DNA of 64,000 nucleotides, taken from contig NC_060115.1 of the NCBI RefSeq assembly GCF_021155765.1, forward strand, positions 6,862,493 through 6,926,492. Direction: 5' to 3'. Source of the stretch: Diprion similis. Its lineage: Eukaryota; Arthropoda; Insecta; Hymenoptera; Diprionidae. The notes beneath the pieces are model-generated. The model had not been told where the DNA came from and ran no database searches. It saw only the letters and a list, made by a program, of their open reading frames with translations. A program made the position numbers and the translations under genes. Shown here piece after piece: positions 13,301 to 27,100 of the stretch (within the stretch, counting starts at the first letter, position 1; each line of letters opens with the position of its first letter).

Positions 13301-16100
13301 AGCTCCAAAAATCGCAAAAAAAAGTAAGGCTAACCCCTTTGGATTTTTGTGCGAAAATTTCGACGACTTTGAAAAGTGCTGCAAATAATTTTGTAGGACA
13401 CTATTCCGACGTAATTTTGCGAGAGAAATCGATTGAGCGTAATCCCAATACGCTGCGAGCAACGGATCGAAAGTTACAGCCGAAAAACTGCAGATTTTCA
13501 TCGTCATTTCTCTGCTGTTGGTCCTACGCTTTTTTTAATGTGTTTTTTGAGTTCCTGGGGTTCCAATCAGCCTAGAAACGGTCATACAAATCAATTCGAA
13601 GATCAGAAATTTTCAGCTCCAAAAATCGCAAAAAAAGTAAGGCTAACCCCTTTGGATTTTTGGCGAAAATTTCGACGACTTTGAAAAGTGCTGCAACTAA
13701 TTTTGTAGGACACTATTCCGACGTAATTTTGCGAGACAAATCGATTGAGCGTAGTCCTAATACGCTGCGAGCAACGGATCAAAAGTTACAGTCAAAAAAC
13801 TGCAGATTTTCATCGTCATTTCTCTGCTGTTGGTCCCACGCTTTTTTTAATGTGTTTTTTGAGTTCCTGGGGTTTCAATTAGCCTAGAAACGGTCATACA
13901 AATCAATTCGAAGATCAGAAATTTTCAGCTCCAAAAATCGCAAAAAAAGTAAGGCTAACCCCTTTGGTTTTTTGGCGAAAATTTCGACGACTTTGAAAAG
14001 TGCTGCAATTAATTTTGTAGGACACCATTCCGACGTAATTTTGCGAGAGAAATCGATTGAGCGTAGTCCCAATACGCTGCGAGCAACGGATCAAAAGTTA
14101 CAGCCAAAAAACTGCAGATTTTCATCGTCATTTCTCTGCTGTTGGTCCTACGCTTTTTTTAATGTGTTTTTTGAGTTCCTGGGGTTCCAATTAGCCTAGA
14201 AACGGTCATACAAATCAATTCGAAGATCAGAAATTTTCAGCTCCAAAAATCGCGAAAAAAGTAAGGCTAACCCCTTTGGATTTTTGGCGAGAATTTCGGC
14301 GACTTTGAAAAGTGCTGCAATTAATTTCGTAGGACACTATTCCGACGTAGTTTTGCGAGAGAAATGATTGAGCATAGTCCCAATACGCTGCGAGCAACGG
14401 ATCAAAAGTTACAGCCAAAAAACTGCAGATTTTCATCGTCATTTCTCTGCTGTTGGTCCTACGTTTTTTTAATGTGTTTTTTGAGTTCCTGGGGTTCCAA
14501 TTAGCCTAGAAACGGTCATACAAATCAATCCGAAGATCAGAAATTTTCAGCTCCAAAAATCGCAAAAAAAGTAAGGCTAACCCCTTTGGATTTTTGACGA
14601 AAATTTCGACGACTTTGAAAAGTGCTGCAATTAATTTTGTAGGACACTATTCCGACATAATTTTGCGAGAGAAATCGATTGAGCGTAGTCCCAATACGCT
14701 GCGAGCAACGGATCAAAAGTTACAGCCAAAAAACTGCAGATTTTCATCGTCAATTCTCTGCTGTTGGTCCTACGCTTTTTTTGATGTGTTTTTTGAGTTC
14801 CTGGGGTTCCAATCAGCCTAGAAACGGTCATACAAATCAATTCGAAGATCAGAAATTTTCAGCTCCAAAAATCGCGAAAAAAGTAAGGCTAACCCCTTTG
14901 GATTTTTGGCGAAAATTTCGACGACTTTGAAAAGTGCTGCAATTAATTTTGTAGGACACTATTCCGACGTAATTTTGCGAGAGAAATTGATTGAGCATAG
15001 TCCCAATACGCTGCGAGCAACGGATCAAAAGTTACAGCCAAAAAACTGCAGATTTTCATCGTCATTTCTCTGCTGTTGGTCCTACGCTTTTTTTAATGTG
15101 TTTTTTGAGTTCCTGGGGTTCCAATTAGCCTAGAAACGGTCATACAAATCAATCCGAAGATCAGAAATTTTCAGCTCCAAACATCGCAAAAAAAGTAAGG
15201 CTAACCCCTTTGGATTTTTGACGAAAATTTCGACGACTTTGAAAAGTGCTGCAATTAATTTTGTAGGACACTATTCCGACGTAATTTTGCGAGAGAAATC
15301 GATTGAGCGTAGTCCCAATACGCTGCGAGCAACGGATCAAAAGTTACAGCCAAAAAACTGCAGATTTTCATCGTCATTTCTCTGCTGTTGGTCCTACGCT
15401 TTTTTTAATGTGTTTTTTGAGTTCCTGGGGTTCCAATTAGCCTAGAAACGGTCATACGAATCAATTCGAAGATCAGAAATTTTCAGCTCCAAAAATCGCG
15501 AAAAAAGTAAGGCAAACCCCTTTGGATTTTTGGCGAAAATTTCGACGACTTTGAAAAGTGCTGCAATTAATTTTGTAGGACACTATTCCGACGTAATTTT
15601 GCGAGAGAAATCGATTGAGCATAGTCCCAATACGCTGCGAGCTACGGATCAAAAGTTACAGCCAAAAAACTGCAGATTTTCATCGTCATTTCTCTGCTGT
15701 TGGTCCTACGCTTTTTTTAATGTGTTTTTTGAGTTCCTGGGGTTCCAATTAGCCTAGAAACGGTCATACAAATCAATTCGAAGATCAGAAATTTTCAGCT
15801 CCAAAAATCGCAAAAAAAGTAAGGCTAACCCCTTTGGATTTTTGACGAAAATTTCGACGACTTTGAAAAGTGCTGCAATTAATTTTGTAGGACACTATTC
15901 CGACGTAATTTTGCGAGAGAAATCGATTGAGCGTAGTCTCAATACGCTGCGAGCAACGGATCAAAAGTTACAGCCAAAAAACTGCAGATTTTCATCGTCA
16001 TTTCTCTGCTGTTGGTCCTACGCTTTTTTTAATGTGTTTTTTGAGTTCCTGGGGTTCCAATTAACCTAGAAACGGTGATACAAATCAATTCGAAGATCAG
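7355..16100 (+). repeat. Left part of the satellite: irregular, short-range duplications
   Basis: Here unit variants recur at short multiples of the unit. Segments at 8979-9518 and 10225-10764 match at 1246 bp (four units less 2 bp). Those at 11415 and 13289 match at 1874 bp, and those at 12322 and 13884 at 1562 bp. Units here carry more private substitutions and indels (for example near 9888, 9950, 14345 and 14365) than those in the centre. This is consistent with an older or less homogenised array edge. Confidence 0.75.
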
Positions 16101-16189
16101 AAATTTTCAGCTCCAAAAATCGCAAAAAAAAGTAAGGCTAACCCCTTTGGATTTTTGGCGAAAATTTCGACGACTTTGAAAAGTGCTGC

Positions 16190-19100
16190 AATTGATTTTA
16201 GAGGACACTATTCCGACGTAATTTTGCGAGAGAAATCGATTGAGCGTAGTCCCAATACGCTGCGAGCAACGGATCAAAAGTGACAGCCAAAAAACTGCAG
16301 ATTTTCATCGTCATTTCTCTGCTGTTAGTCCTACGCTTTTTTTAATGTGTTTTTTGAGTTCCTGGGGTTTCAATTAGCCTAGAAACGGTCATAGTAATCA
16401 ATTCGGAGATCAGAAATTTTCAGCTCCAAAAATCGCAAAAAAAGTAAGGCTAACCCCTTTGGATTTTTGGCGAAAATTTCGACGACTTTGGAAAGTGCTG
16501 CAATTAATTTTGTAGGACACTATTCCGACGTAATTTTGCGAGAGAAATCGATTGAGCGTAGTTCTAATACGCTGCGAGCAACGGATCAAAAGTAACAGCC
16601 AAAAAACTGCAGATTTTCATCGTCATTTCTCTGCTGTTGGTCCCACGCTTTTTTCAATGTGTTTTTTGAGTTCCTGGGGTTTCAATCAGCCTAGAAACGG
16701 TCATACAAATCAATTCGAAGATCAGAAATTTTCAGCTCCAAAAATCGCAAAAAAAGTAAGGCTAACCCCTTTGGATTTTTGGCGAAAATTTCGACGACTT
16801 TGAAAAATGCTGCAATTAATTTTGTAGGACACCATTCCGACGTAATTTTGCGGGAGAAATCGATTGAGCGTAGTCCCAATACGCTGCGAGCAACGGATCA
16901 AAAGTTACAGCCAAAAAACTGCAGATTTTCATCATCATTTCTCTGCTGTTGGTCCTACGCTTTTTTTAATGTGTTTTTTGAGTTCCTGGGGTTCCAATTA
17001 GCCTAGAAACGGTCATACAAATCAATCCGAAGATCAGAAATTTTCAGCTCCAAAAATCGCAAAAAAAGTAAGGCTAACCCCTTTGGATTTTTGACGAAAA
17101 TTTCGACGACTTTGAAAAGTGCTGCAATTAATTTTGTAGGACACTATTCCGACGTAATTTTGCGAGAGAAATCGATTGAGCGTAGTCCCAATACGCTGCG
17201 AGCAACAGATCAAAAGTTACAGCCAAAAAACTGCAGATTTTCATCGTCATTTCTCTGCTGTTGGTCCTACGCTTTTTTTAATGTGTTTTTTGAGTTCCTG
17301 GGGTTCCAATTAGCCTAGAAACGGTCATACAAATCAATTCGAAGATCAGAAATTTTCAGCTCCAAAAATCGCAAAAAAAGTAAGGCTAACCCCTTTGGAT
17401 TTTTGACGAAAATTTCGACGACTTTGAAAAGTGCTGCAATTAATTTTGTAGGACACTATTCCGACGTAATTCTGCGAGAGAAATCGATTGAGCGTAGTCC
17501 CAATACGCTGCGAGCAACGGATCAAAAGTTACAGCCAAAAAACTGCAGATTTTCATCGTCATTTCTCTGCTGTTGGTCCTACGCTTTTTTTAATGTGTTT
17601 TTTGAGTTCCTGGGGTTCCAATTAGCCTAGAAACGGTCATACAAATCAATCCGAAGATCAGAAATTTTCAGCTCCAAAAATCGCGAAAAAAGTAAGGCTA
17701 ACCCCTTTGGATTTTTGGCGAAAATTTCGACGACTTTGAAAAGTGCTGCAATTAATTTTGTAGGACACTATTCCGACGTAATTTTGCGAGAGAAATCGAT
17801 TGAGCATAGTCCCAATACGCTGCGAGCAACGGATCAAAAGTTACAGCCAAAAAACTGCAGATTTTCATCGTCATTTCTCTGCTGTTGGTCCTACGCTTTT
17901 TTTAATGTGTTTTTTGAGTTCCTGGGGTTCCAATTAGCCTAGAAACGGTCATACAAATCAATTCGAAGATCAGAAATTTTCAGCTCCAAAAATCGCAAAA
18001 AAAGTAAGGCTAACCCCTTTGGATTTTTGACGAAAATTTCGACGACTTTGAAAAGTGCTGCAATCAATTTTGTAGGACACTATTCCGACGTAATTTTGCG
18101 AGAGAAATCGATTAAACGTAGTCCCAATACGCTGCGAGCAACGGATCAAAAGTTACAGCCAAAAAACTGCAGATTTTCATCGTCATTTCTCTGCTGTTGG
18201 TCCTACGCTTTTTTTAATGTGTTTTTTGAGTTCCTGGGGTTCCAATTAACCTAGAAACGGTGATACAAATCAATTCGAAGATCAGAAATTTTCAGCTCCA
18301 AAAATCGCAAAAAAAAGTAAGGCTAACCCCTTTGGATTTTTGGCGAAAAATTCGACGACTTTGGAAAGTGCTGCAATTAATTTTGTAGGACACTATTCCG
18401 ACGTAATTTTGCGAGAGAAATCGATTGAGCGTAGTCCCAATACGCTGCAAGCAACGGATCAAAAGTTACAGCCAAAAAACTGCAGATTTTCATCGTCATT
18501 TCTCTGCTGTTGGTCCTACGCTTTTTTTAATGTGTTTTTTGAGTTCCTGGGGTTCCAATTAGCCTAGAAACGGTCATACAAATCAATTCGAAGATCAGAA
18601 ATTTTCAGCTCCAAAAATCGCGAAAAAAGTAAGGCTAACCCCTTTGGATTTTTGGCGAAAATTTCGACGACTTTGAAAAGTGCTGCAATTGATTTTAGAG
18701 GACACTATTCCGACGTAATTTTGCGAGAGAAATCGATTGAGCGTAGTCCCAATACGCTGCGAGCAACGGATCAAAAGTGACAGCCAAAAAACTGCAGATT
18801 TTCATCGTCATTTCTCTGCTGTTAGTCCTACGCTTTTTTCAATGTGTTTTTTGAGTTCCTGGGGTTTCAATTAGCCTAGAAACGGTCATAGTAATCAATT
18901 CGGAGATCAGAAATTTTCAGCTCCAAAAATCGCAAAAAAAGTAAGGCTAACCCCTTTGGATTTTTGGCGAAAATTTCGACGACTTTGGAAAGTGCTGCAA
19001 TTAATTTTGTAGGACACTATTCCGACGTAATTTTGCGAGAGAAATCGATTGAGCGTAGTCCTAATACGCTGCGAGCAACGGATCAAAAGTAACAGCCAAA

Positions 19101-19815
19101 AAACTGCAGATTTTCATCGTCATTTCTCTGCTGTTGGTCCCACGCTTTTTTTAATGTGTTTTTTGAGTTCCTGGGGTTTCAATCAGCCTAGAAACGGTCA
19201 TACAAATCAATTCGAAGATCAGAAATTTTCAGCTCCAAAAATCGCAAAAAAAGTAAGGCTAACCCCTTTGGATTTTTGGCGAAAATTTCGACGACTTTGA
19301 AAAATGCTGCAATTAATTTTGTAGGACACCATTCCGACGTAATTTTGCGAGAGAAATCGATTGAGCGTAGTCCCAATACGCTGCGAGCAACGGATCAAAA
19401 GTTACAGCCAAAAAACTGCAGATTTTCATCGTCATTTCTCTGCTGTTGGTCCTACGCTTTTTTTAATGTGTTTTTTGAGTTCCTGGGGTTCCAATTAGCC
19501 TAGAAACGGTCATACAAATCAATCCGAAGATCAGAAATATTCAGCTCCAAAAATCGCAAAAAAAGTAAGGCTAACCCCTTTGGATTTTTGACGAAAATTT
19601 CGACGACTTTGAAAAGTGCTGCAATTAATTTTGTAGGACACTATTCCGACGTAATTTTGCGAGAGAAATCGATTGAGCGTAGTCCCAATACGCTGCGAGC
19701 AACGGATCAAAAGTTACAGCCAAAAAACTGCAGATTTTCATCGTCATTTCTCTGCTGTTGGTCCTACGCTTTTTTTTATGTGTTTTTTGAGTTCCTGGGG
19801 TTCCAATTAGCCTAG
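16190..19815 (+). repeat. Eight-unit higher-order repeat (2497 bp)
   Basis: Variant combinations at 16190-17318 recur at 18687-19815, an offset of 2497 bp (eight units plus one base). They include the GATTTTAGAGGAC variant, the GTAACAGCC variant and the AAAAATGCTGC variant in the same order. Only part of the eight-unit block is preserved in the second copy. Confidence 0.7.
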
Positions 19816-22800
19816 AAACGTTCATACAAATCAATTCGAAGATCAGAAATTTTCAGCTCCAAAAATCGCGAAAAAAGTAAGGCTAACCCCTCTGGATTTT
19901 TGGCGAAAATTTCGACGACTTTGAAAAGTGCTGCAATTAATTTTGTAGGACACTATTCCGACGTAATTTTGCGAGAGAAATCGATTGAGCGTAGTCCCAA
20001 TACGCTGCGAGCAACGGATCAAAAGTTACAGCCAAAAAACTGCAGATTTTCATCGTCATTTCTCTGCTGTTGGTCCTACGCTTTTTTTAATGTGTTTTTT
20101 GAGTTCCTGGGGTTCCAATTAGCCTAGAAACGGTCATACAAATCAATTCGAAGATCAGAAATTTTCAGCTCCAAAAATCGCAAAAAAAGTAAGGCTAACC
20201 CCTTTGGATTTTTGACGAAAATTTCGACGACTTTGAAAAGTGCTGCAATTAATTTTGTAGGACACTGTTCCGACGTAATTCTGCGAGAGAAATCGATTGA
20301 GCGTAGTCCCAATACGCTGCGAGCAACGGATCAAAAGTTACAGCCAAAAAACTGCAGATTTTCATCGTCATTTCTCTGCTGTTGGTCCTACGCTTTTTTT
20401 AATGTGTTTTTTGAGTTCCTGGGGTTCCAATTAGCCTAGAAACGGTCATACAAATCAATCCGAAGATCAGAAATTTTCAGCTCCAAAAATCGCGAAAAAA
20501 GTAAGGCTAACCCCTTTGGATTTTTGGCGAAAATTTCGACGACTTTGAAAAGTGCTGCAATTAATTTTGTAGGACACTATTCCGACGTAATTTTGCGAGA
20601 GAAATCGATTGAGCATAGTCCCAATACGCTGCGAGCAACGGATCAAAAGTTACAGCCAAAAAACTGCAGATTTTCATCGTCATTTCTCTGCTGTTGGTCC
20701 TACGCTTTTTTTAATGTGTTTTTTGAGTTCCTGGGGTTCCAATTAGCCTAGAAACGGTCATACAAATCAATTCGAAGATCAGAAATTTTCAGCTCCAAAA
20801 ATCGCAAAAAAAGTAAGGCTAACCCCTTTGGATTTTTGACGAAAATTTCGACGACTTTGAAAAGTGCTGCAATCAATTTTGTAGGACACTATTCCGACGT
20901 AATTTTGCGAGAGAAATCGATTAAACGTAGTCCCAATACGCTGCGAGCAACGGATCAAAAGTTACAGCCAAAAAACTGCAGATTTTCATCGTCATTTCTC
21001 TGCTGTTGGTCCTACGCTTTTTTTAATGTGTTTTTTGAGTTCCTGGGGTTCCAATTAACCTAGAAACGGTGATACAAATCAATTCGAAGATCAGAAATTT
21101 TCAGCTCCAAAAATCGCAAAAAAAAGTAAGGCTAACCCCTTTGGATTTTTGGCGAAAAATTCGACGACTTTGGAAAGTGCTGCAATTAATTTTGTAGGAC
21201 ACTATTCCGACGTAATTTTGCGAGAGAAATCGATTGAGCGTAGTCCCAATACGCTGCGAGCAACGGATCAAAAGTTACAGCCAAAAAACTGCAGATTTTC
21301 ATCGTCATTTCTCTGCTGTTGGTCCTACGGTTTTTTTAATGTGTTTTTTGAGTTCCTGGGGTTCCAATTAACCTAGAAACGGTGATACAAATCAATTCGA
21401 AGATCAGAAATTTTCAGCTCCAAAAATCGCAAAAAAAAGTAAGGCTAACCCCTTTGGATTTTTGGCGAAAAATTCGACGACTTTGGAAAGTGCTGCAATT
21501 AATTTTGTAGGACACTATTCCGACGTAATTTTGCGAGAGAAATCGATTGAGCGTAGTCCCAATACGCTGCGAGCAACGGATCAAAAGTTACAGCCAAAAA
21601 ACTGCAGATTTTCATCGTCATTTCTCTGCTGTTGGTCCTACGCTTTTTTTAATGTGTTTTTTGAGTTCCTGGGGTTCCAATTAGCCTAGAAACGGTCATA
21701 CAAATCAATTCGAAGATCAGAAATTTTCAGCTCCAAAAATCGCGAAAAAAGTAAGGCTAACCCCTTTGGATTTTTGGCGAAAATTTCGACGACTTTGAAA
21801 AGTGCTGCAATTATTCTGTAGGACACTATTCCGACGTAATTTTGCGAGAGAAATTGATTGAGCATAGTCCCAATACGCTGCGAGCAACGGATCAAAAGTT
21901 ACAGCCAAAAAACTGCAGATTTTCATAGTCATTTCTCTGCTGTTGGTCCTACGCTTTTTTTAATGTGTTTTTTGAGTTCCTGGGGTTCCAATTAGCCTAG
22001 GAACGGTCTTACAAATCAATCCGAAGATCAGAAATTTTCAGCTCCAAAAATCGCAAAAAAAGTAAGGCTAACCCCTTTGGATTTTTGACGAAAATTTCGA
22101 CGACTTTGAAAAGTGCTGCAATTAATTTTGTAGGACACTATTCCGACGTAATTTTGCGAGAGAAATCGATTGAGCGTAGTCCCAATACGCTGCGAGCAAC
22201 GGATCAAAAGTTACAGCCAAAAAACTGCAGATTTTCATCGTCATTTCTCTGCTGTTGGTCCTACGCTTTTTTTAATGTGTTTTTTGAGTTCCTGGGGTTC
22301 CAATTAGCCTAGAAACGGTCATACAAATCAATTCGAAGATCAGAAATTTTCAGCTCCAAAAATCGCGAAAAAAGTAAGGCTAACCCCTTTGGATTTTTGG
22401 CGAAAATTTCGACGACTTTGAAAAGTGCTGCAATTAATTTTGTAGGACACCATTCCGACGTAATTTTGCGAGAGAAATCGATTGAGCGTAGTCCCAATAC
22501 GCTGCGAGCAACGGATCAAAAGTTACAGCCAAAAAACTGCAGATTTTCATCATCATTTCTCTGCTGTTGGTCCTACGCTTTTTTTAATGTGTTTTTTGAG
22601 TTCCTGGGGTTCCAATTAGCCTAGAAACGGTCATACAAATCAATCCGAAGATCAGAAATTTTCAGCTCCGAAAATCGCAAAAAAAGTAAGGCTAACCCCT
22701 TTGGATTTTTGACGAAAATTTCGACGACTTTGAAAAGTGCTGCAATTAATTTTGTAGGACACTATTCCGACGTAATTTTGCGAGAGAAATCGATTGAGCG

Positions 22801-24184
22801 TAGTCCCAATACGCTGCGAGCAACGGATCAAAAGTGACAGCCAAAAAACTGCAGATTTTCATCGTCATTTCTCTGCTGTTAGTCCTACGCTTTTTTCAAT
22901 GTGTTTTTTGAGTTCCTGGGGTTTCAATTAGCCTAGAAACGGTCATAGTAATCAATTCGGAGATCAGAAATTTTCAGCTCCAAAAATCGCAAAAAAAGTA
23001 AGGCTAACCCCTTTGGATTTTTGGCGAAAATTTCGACGACTTTGGAAAGTGCTGCAATTAATTTTGTAGGACACTATTCCGACGTAATTTTGCGAGAGAA
23101 ATCGATTGAGCGTAGTCCTAATACGCTGCGAGCAACGGATCAAAAGTAACAGCCAAAAAACTGCAGATTTTCATCGTCATTTCTCTGCTGTCGGTCCCAC
23201 GCTTTTTTTAATGTGTTTTTTGAGTTCCTGGGGTTTCAATCAGCCTAGAAACGGTCATACAAATCAATTCGAAGATCAGAAATTTTCAGCTCCAAAAATC
23301 GCAAAAAAAGTAAGGCTAACCCCTTTGGATTTTTGGCGAAAATTTCGACGACTTTGAAAAATGCTGCAATTAATTTTGTAGGACACCATTCCGACGTAAT
23401 TTTGCGAGAGAAATCGATTGAGCGTAGTCCCAATACGCTGCGAGCAACGGATCAAAAGTTACAGCCAAAAAACTGCAGATTTTCATCATCATTTCTCTGC
23501 TGTTGGTCCTACGCTTTTTTTAATGTGTTTTTTGAGTTCCTGGGGTTCCAATTAGCCTAGAAACGGTCATACAAATCAATCCGAAGATCAGAAATTTTCA
23601 GCTCCAAAAATCGCGAAAAAAGTAAGGCTAACCCCTTTGGATTTTTGGCGAAAATTTCGACGACTTTGAAAAGTGCTGCAATTAATTTTGTAGGACTCTA
23701 TTCCGACGTAATTTTGCGAGAGAAATCGATTGAGCATAGTCCCAATACGCTGCGAGCAACGGATCAAAAGTTACAGCCAAAAAACTGCAGATTTTCATCG
23801 TCATTTCTCTGCTGTTGGTCCTACGCTTTTTTAAATGTGTTTTTTGAGTTCCTGGGGTTCCAATTAGCCTAGAAACGGTCATACAAATCAATTCGAAGAT
23901 CAGAAATTTTCAGCTCCAAAAATCGCAAAAAAAGTAAGGCTAACCCCTTTGGATTTTTGACGAAAATTTCGACGACTTTGAAAAGTGCTGCAATCAATTT
24001 TGTAGGACACTATTCCGACGTAATTTTGCGAGAGAAATCGATTAAACGTAGTCCCAATACGCTGCGAGCAACGGATCAAAAGTTACAGCCAAAAAACTGC
24101 AGATTTTCATCGTCATTTCTCTGCTGTTGGTCCTACGCTTTTTTTAATGTGTTTTTTGAGTTCCTGGGGTTCCAATTAGCCTAG
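19504..24184 (+). repeat. Fifteen-unit higher-order repeat, copy 1 (4681 bp)
   Basis: This block repeats almost exactly at 24185-28865. Shared private variants include GAAATATTCAGC near 19535/24216, a T8 run before ATGTG near 19770/24451, CCCCTCTGG near 19889/24570, GCAATTATTCTGTAGG near 21810/26491 and TTTTCATAGTC near 21920/26601. The boundaries are estimated from where variant matching stops. Confidence 0.88.
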
Positions 24185-27100
24185 AAACGGTCATACAAAT
24201 CAATCCGAAGATCAGAAATATTCAGCTCCAAAAATCGCAAAAAAAGTAAGGCTAACCCCTTTGGATTTTTGACGAAAATTTCGACGACTTTGAAAAGTGC
24301 TGCAATTAATTTTGTAGGACACTATTCCGACGTAATTTTGCGAGAGAAATCGATTGAGCGTAGTCCCAATACGCTGCGAGCAACGGATCAAAAGTTACAG
24401 CCAAAAAACTGCAGATTTTCATCGTCATTTCTCTGCTGTTGGTCCTACGCTTTTTTTTATGTGTTTTTTGAGTTCCTGGGGTTCCAATTAGCCTAGAAAC
24501 GTTCATACAAATCAATTCGAAGATCAGAAATTTTCAGCTCCAAAAATCGCGAAAAAAGTAAGGCTAACCCCTCTGGATTTTTGGCGAAAATTTCGACGAC
24601 TTTGAAAAGTGCTGCAATTAATTTTGTAGGACACTATTCCGACGTAATTTTGCGAGAGAAATCGATTGAGCGTAGTCCCAATACGCTGCGAGCAACGGAT
24701 CAAAAGTTACAGCCAAAAAACTGCAGATTTTCATCGTCATTTCTCTGCTGTTGGTCCTACGCTTTTTTTAATGTGTTTTTTGAGTTCCTGGGGTTCCAAT
24801 TAGCCTAGAAACGGTCATACAAATCAATTCGAAGATCAGAAATTTTCAGCTCCAAAAATCGCAAAAAAAGTAAGGCTAACCCCTTTGGATTTTTGACGAA
24901 AATTTCGACGACTTTGAAAAGTGCTGCAATTAATTTTGTAGGACACTGTTCCGACGTAATTCTGCGAGAGAAATCGATTGAGCGTAGTCCCAATACGCTG
25001 CGAGCAACGGATCAAAAGTTACAGCCAAAAAACTGCAGATTTTCATCGTCATTTCTCTGCTGTTGGTCCTACGCTTTTTTTAATGTGTTTTTTGAGTTCC
25101 TGGGGTTCCAATTAGCCTAGAAACGGTCATACAAATCAATCCGAAGATCAGAAATTTTCAGCTCCAAAAATCGCGAAAAAAGTAAGGCTAACCCCTTTGG
25201 ATTTTTGGCGAAAATTTCGACGACTTTGAAAAGTGCTGCAATTAATTTTGTAGGACACTATTCCGACGTAATTTTGCGAGAGAAATCGATTGAGCATAGT
25301 CCCAATACGCTGCGAGCAACGGATCAAAAGTTACAGCCAAAAAACTGCAGATTTTCATCGTCATTTCTCTGCTGTTGGTCCTACGCTTTTTTTAATGTGT
25401 TTTTTGAGTTCCTGGGGTTCCAATTAGCCTAGAAACGGTCATACAAATCAATTCGAAGATCAGAAATTTTCAGCTCCAAAAATCGCAAAAAAAGTAAGGC
25501 TAACCCCTTTGGATTTTTGACGAAAATTTCGACGACTTTGAAAAGTGCTGCAATCAATTTTGTAGGACACTATTCCGACGTAATTTTGCGAGAGAAATCG
25601 ATTAAACGTAGTCCCAATACGCTGCGAGCAACGGATCAAAAGTTACAGCCAAAAAACTGCAGATTTTCATCGTCATTTCTCTGCTGTTGGTCCTACGCTT
25701 TTTTTAATGTGTTTTTTGAGTTCCTGGGGTTCCAATTAACCTAGAAACGGTGATACAAATCAATTCGAAGATCAGAAATTTTCAGCTCCAAAAATCGCAA
25801 AAAAAAGTAAGGCTAACCCCTTTGGATTTTTGGCGAAAAATTCGACGACTTTGGAAAGTGCTGCAATTAATTTTGTAGGACACTATTCCGACGTAATTTT
25901 GCGAGAGAAATCGATTGAGCGTAGTCCCAATACGCTGCGAGCAACGGATCAAAAGTTACAGCCAAAAAACTGCAGATTTTCATCGTCATTTCTCTGCTGT
26001 TGGTCCTACGCTTTTTTTAATGTGTTTTTTGAGTTCCTGGGGTTCCAATTAACCTAGAAACGGTGATACAAATCAATTCGAAGATCAGAAATTTTCAGCT
26101 CCAAAAATCGCAAAAAAAAGTAAGGCTAACCCCTTTGGATTTTTGGCGAAAAATTCGACGACTTTGGAAAGTGCTGCAATTAATTTTGTAGGACACTATT
26201 CCGACGTAATTTTGCGAGAGAAATCGATTGAGCGTAGTCCCAATACGCTGCGAGCAACGGATCAAAAGTTACAGCCAAAAAACTGCAGATTTTCATCGTC
26301 ATTTCTCTGCTGTTGGTCCTACGCTTTTTTTAATGTGTTTTTTGAGTTCCTGGGGTTCCAATTAGCCTAGAAACGGTCATACAAATCAATTCGAAGATCA
26401 GAAATTTTCAGCTCCAAAAATCGCGAAAAAAGTAAGGCTAACCCCTTTGGATTTTTGGCGAAAATTTCGACGACTTTGAAAAGTGCTGCAATTATTCTGT
26501 AGGACACTATTCCGACGTAATTTTGCGAGAGAAATTGATTGAGCATAGTCCCAATACGCTGCGAGCAACGGATCAAAAGTTACAGCCAAAAAACTGCAGA
26601 TTTTCATAGTCATTTCTCTGCTGTTGGTCCTACGCTTTTTTTAATGTGTTTTTTGAGTTCCTGGGGTTCCAATTAGCCTAGGAACGGTCTTACAAATCAA
26701 TCCGAAGATCAGAAATTTTCAGCTCCAAAAATCGCAAAAAAAGTAAGGCTAACCCCTTTGGATTTTTGACGAAAATTTCGACGACTTTGAAAAGTGCTGC
26801 AATTAATTTTGTAGGACACTATTCCGACGTAATTTTGCGAGAGAAATCGATTGAGCGTAGTCCCAATACGCTGCGAGCAACGGATCAAAAGTTACAGCCA
26901 AAAAACTGCAGATTTTCATCGTCATTTCTCTGCTGTTGGTCCTACGCTTTTTTTAATGTGTTTTTTGAGTTCCTGGGGTTCCAATTAGCCTAGAAACGGT
27001 CATACAAATCAATTCGAAGATCAGAAATTTTCAGCTCCAAAAATCGCGAAAAAAGTAAGGCTAACCCCTTTGGATTTTTGGCGAAAATTTCGACGACTTT

